In this document: one piece after another, positions 6,940 to 8,529 of the stretch
How positions within the stretch are numbered: position 1 is the stretch's first letter
Layout of the letters: every line of letters begins with the position of its first letter
Translations under genes and position numbers: made by a program
Source of the DNA: Planctomycetaceae bacterium
GTDB taxonomy: Bacteria; Planctomycetota; Planctomycetia; Pirellulales; Thermoguttaceae
NCBI GenBank assembly: GCA_031287585.1
Contig: JAITST010000168.1
Span: forward strand, 1-8,529
Length of the DNA stretch: 8,529 bases
Reading direction: 5' to 3'
Notes under the pieces: generated by a model
The model's database searches: none
Told to the model about the DNA's origin: nothing
Seen by the model: only the letters and a program-made list of their open reading frames with translations

Positions 6940-7097
6940 TGACAAAAAAACACATCAGTAGCAATGGTTGTTCACCCAAACATAAACTCATTACCTCATT
7001 GTCGCTCGCTCTAATTCTAAATAAGGTAATGAGGTTATTTTACGGATGTACATTTGCTACTGAGGTGTTCTTTGGTAAAAATAAGGTTTTTTTGTCA
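6940..7097. repeat. Nested long inverted repeat (MITE-like or structured RNA)
   Basis: Three nested pairs of arms share one centre. The outer arms TGACAAAAAAAC (6940-6951) and its reverse complement (7086-7097) match 12/12. The middle arms 6951-6966 and 7051-7067 (CAC-TCAGTAGCA-ATG) match except for one mismatch and one extra base. The inner arms CTCATTACCT (6987-6996) and AGGTAATGAG (7024-7033) match 10/10. The unpaired parts differ in length, notably 18 bases present only on the right (7068-7085). I see no coding sequence or clear target-site duplication. It could be a miniature inverted-repeat element, a folded non-coding RNA, or a remnant of two inverted insertions. Confidence 0.6.
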
Positions 7098-7271
7098 TGT
7101 AAAACCTAATTAGTTTGTGTGCCTTACGTTTTTCCAAATAAGGTTTGCCAGCGACAACACCATGATGCCGTGTTTTACACATTTTACTATCGTGAATTTT
7201 TGGAAAGTGCAGATTGTCTTTACAAAATCTAAAATCATAAATCTAAAATAAAAACAATTACATTTATACTT
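7098..7271. other. AT-rich gap downstream of the TauE/SafE gene
   Basis: No gene is visible. It holds another AAATAAGG motif (7136-7143), and a direct repeat AAATCTAAAAT at 7225-7235 and 7239-7249 (14-bp period). A weak stem (7211-7230) lies past the TauE/SafE stop codon, with no convincing terminator. Confidence 0.5.
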
Positions 7272-8012
7272 TCATCCCAACAACATCTTCACCGCCGATA
7301 GCGCGTTCAATATCAAAATCAACGGCATAAACCACTTCTCCGGTATTATCAGAAACGCTCGTCTGCCTACCAGTGAGCCAATTATTATCGCTGGCAACAG
7401 GCACAAGTCGAACAGCAGCGAACGCGGCGTTATCATTCCGAGATATGCTACTATCGGTAGTTTCGAGATGTTCACCAGAAAAAAGAATACCGCGAATGTT
7501 CCCATAAATTTTTCTTTCGAGAATCCTTGCGCGGCGATGTACAGTGTCATTACCGGTCCGCCCGCGTTGCCGATTACTGTTGACGCTCCGCCCATTATTC
7601 CCATTGTCCACGCGAACCCGCGTGATTTCGGGAAGCCGTTCCACTTCAACATTATTCGTACCTGGTCAAGTGCAATCATTGTTAGTATGATGATACCGAG
7701 CAGGATGCAAAACTGACGATTGTTGACCATATCCAGAACAACGCCGCCGATGAAAAGTCCGATTAGGACGGGCAAGACGAGTTGACGAATTTTCTGCCAG
7801 TTACAGTTGCGGATATAGTAACCAACCGCCATCGCGTCCGCCATAACAAGTAACGGCAACACCGCACCGGTAGAGTTTTTCTCGTCACCAACAAAAGCAT
7901 TCGCCATCAATATCACGCCAAACAACCCCAAACCCGGAACGCCGCTTTTCGACATACCAAAACAAAACGCGGCAAGCGAGCCGAGAACAATGGAGTAGAT
8001 TGTGAATGACAT
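7272..8012 (-). CDS. TauE/SafE family anion permease, 246 aa
   Basis: The protein is almost wholly hydrophobic, with about eight membrane segments (near residues 4-36, 47-67, 78-94, 100-118, 132-160, 170-192, 199-217 and 226-244). Two family hallmarks occur at matching places in the two halves: FGMSKSGVPGLGLFGV (18-33) and GIMGGASTVIGNAGGPVMTLY (138-158), and the length is typical of TauE/SafE. Members move sulfite, sulfoacetate, taurine-related or other small organic anions across the cytoplasmic membrane; the substrate is not predictable here. I chose ATG 8012 because the hallmark fold begins right there. The frame is open further upstream to 8186, with an ATG at 8075 preceded by AAGGGAG that sits too close to be a good ribosome-binding site; the extension looks non-membrane and unrelated to the family. 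An IS5-type element begins at about 8181, so upstream control may have been altered. Confidence 0.88.
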   Translation of the reverse strand: MSFTIYSIVLGSLAAFCFGMSKSGVPGLGLFGVILMANAFVGDEKNSTGAVLPLLVMADAMAVGYYIRNCNWQKIRQLVLPVLIGLFIGGVVLDMVNNRQFCILLGIIILTMIALDQVRIMLKWNGFPKSRGFAWTMGIMGGASTVIGNAGGPVMTLYIAAQGFSKEKFMGTFAVFFFLVNISKLPIVAYLGMITPRSLLFDLCLLPAIIIGSLVGRRAFLIIPEKWFMPLILILNALSAVKMLLG

Positions 8013-8180
8013 TGTTTGTGATATGTGATTTTTTTGTAACAGATCGAAACGTAAGCAAGGAAAATACGTTCTCATCTCCCTTGATAGTCTGGACTTTGGT
8101 TTTATGTGGTTTATTTCCGTGTAAAAGACTGCGTGAGACAAAACGTTACTTGAGGAAAATTTATTGCCTATTAGTCTGAT

Positions 8181-8200
8181 GGGCACCTCTAATAACTTGC
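8181..8200 (+). mobile_element. Candidate left end of an IS5-type element
   Basis: GGGCACCTCTAATAACTTGC lies 92 bp before the transposase start, where an IS terminal inverted repeat is expected. From memory, several IS5-group elements have ends beginning GGGCACCTC or similar. The right end is outside the window, so the inverted repeat and target duplication cannot be confirmed. Confidence 0.45.
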
Positions 8201-8225
8201 TTCAATTTTGACTCCTTGCTATAAT
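8197..8225 (+). promoter_or_regulatory. Promoter of the IS5-type transposase
   Basis: TTGCTT (8197-8202) and a perfect TATAAT (8220-8225) are separated by 17 bp. The promoter lies just inside the candidate IS end, 47 bp before ATG 8273, as expected for an IS-borne transposase promoter. Confidence 0.6.
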
Positions 8226-8272
8226 GAAAGTCGTTTTTAATTTTATCAACCTTATTTTTCAATGACAATACG

Positions 8273-8529
8273 ATGCAACCGAGCTTTATCGCCGCCGAAA
8301 CGAACACCAACAAACTTTACCAACTCAACAGTTTTCTCAAACGTCTCGCCGCCGGTGTCGATTGGGAAGCATTTCGTCCCCTTCTTTCTGTGTCGCGCAA
8401 GCCGCAGCCCAACGGAGGACGACCGAGTTCTTCATCCGCGACCGCAAAACGTTTCAGGACTTTCTCGGCATCACTCCTTATCACACCATTCCCGATGCGA
8501 AAACGATTTTTGGCAAGTTAATAAACACA
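8273..8529 (+). pseudogene. IS5-family transposase, broken by internal deletion/frameshift, cut by window edge
   Basis: From ATG 8273 the frame gives MQPSFIAAETNTNKLYQLNSF and VDWEAFRPLLS...NGGRP, the usual N-terminus of IS5-family transposases (DWE.FRPLL followed by GGRP). After GGRP (8423-8425) this frame turns into low-complexity serine-rich sequence and stops at 8521. From 8425 another frame, shifted by one base, reads EFFIRDRKTFQDFLGITPYH then TIPDAKTIFGKLI to the window edge, matching the next conserved block (I.DR..F..FLG...DAKTI). The roughly 30-residue block normally between them (..YDP..M.K.L.LQ..Y.LSDE..) is absent, so a deletion that is not a multiple of three joined the two pieces near 8425. 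The protein cannot be functional unless rescued in trans. Whether the rest of the element is intact cannot be seen. Confidence 0.85.

Noticed and set aside
6735..6953. 72-codon minus-strand frame upstream of the flavoprotein gene
   Set aside because: It contains the predicted flavoprotein promoter and the small dyads and has an unlikely residue composition.
7225..7249. Direct repeat of AAATCTAAAAT as a possible CRISPR or iteron
   Set aside because: Only two short AT-rich copies with a 3-bp gap, no spacer pattern and no associated genes.
7264..7644. Minus-strand 126-codon frame overlapping the TauE/SafE gene
   Set aside because: It is an alternative frame of the permease, whose membrane segments and family motifs are clear.
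8073..8075. Upstream in-frame ATG for TauE/SafE preceded by AAGGGAG
   Set aside because: The purine stretch almost touches the ATG and the added 21 residues do not resemble a TauE/SafE N-terminus; ATG 8012 is preferred, though a leader is not excluded.

Overview
The window looks like chromosomal DNA of a low-to-mid-GC planctomycete, probably a Pirellulales-type lineage. I infer this from recognising protein types I associate with planctomycetes: a long helical-repeat protein opening with a degenerate SEC-C-like cysteine motif, an AAA-type ATPase with a C-terminal PD-(D/E)XK-like region, and an rve-type transposase with the N-terminus PPELPEIPLPKGW. No database search was possible, so the taxonomy is a judgement and not a result.

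Layout. Positions 1-1349 (minus) hold an ATPase cut by the left window edge, with its own promoter and a tandemly duplicated leader segment that carries its Shine-Dalgarno sequence. Positions 1604-2587 (plus) are a dead rve/DDE transposase with an in-frame stop and an internal deletion. Positions 2588-2891 are non-coding and hold two REP-like palindromes. Positions 2892-5084 (minus) encode a 730-residue SEC-C-like/helical-repeat protein behind a near-consensus promoter. Positions 5274-6011 (minus) encode a GntR/HutC-type regulator and 6129-6692 (minus) an iron-sulfur flavoprotein, the two forming a likely regulator-enzyme unit. Positions 6693-7271 are a long non-coding stretch full of nested dyad-symmetric DNA. 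Positions 7272-8012 (minus) encode a TauE/SafE permease. From about 8181 to the right edge (plus) lies the 5' end of a broken IS5-type insertion sequence.

All intact genes are on the minus strand and both transposase remnants are on the plus strand. Several genes have sigma70-like promoters with exact 17-bp spacers (1412-1440, 5170-5198, 6039-6067, 6759-6787, 8197-8225), so transcription appears to be in short units and not one long operon. The flavoprotein and GntR gene form the clearest functional pair, and a 13-bp palindrome sits inside the predicted gntR promoter. TauE/SafE could export a sulfur-containing or organic anion, but nothing in the sequence ties it firmly to the flavoprotein. 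The least explained part is the 6841-7097 intergenic region, where four dyad-symmetric blocks follow one another, the last a ~158-bp nested inverted repeat. I found no tRNA, rRNA, CRISPR array or complete novel multi-gene system.
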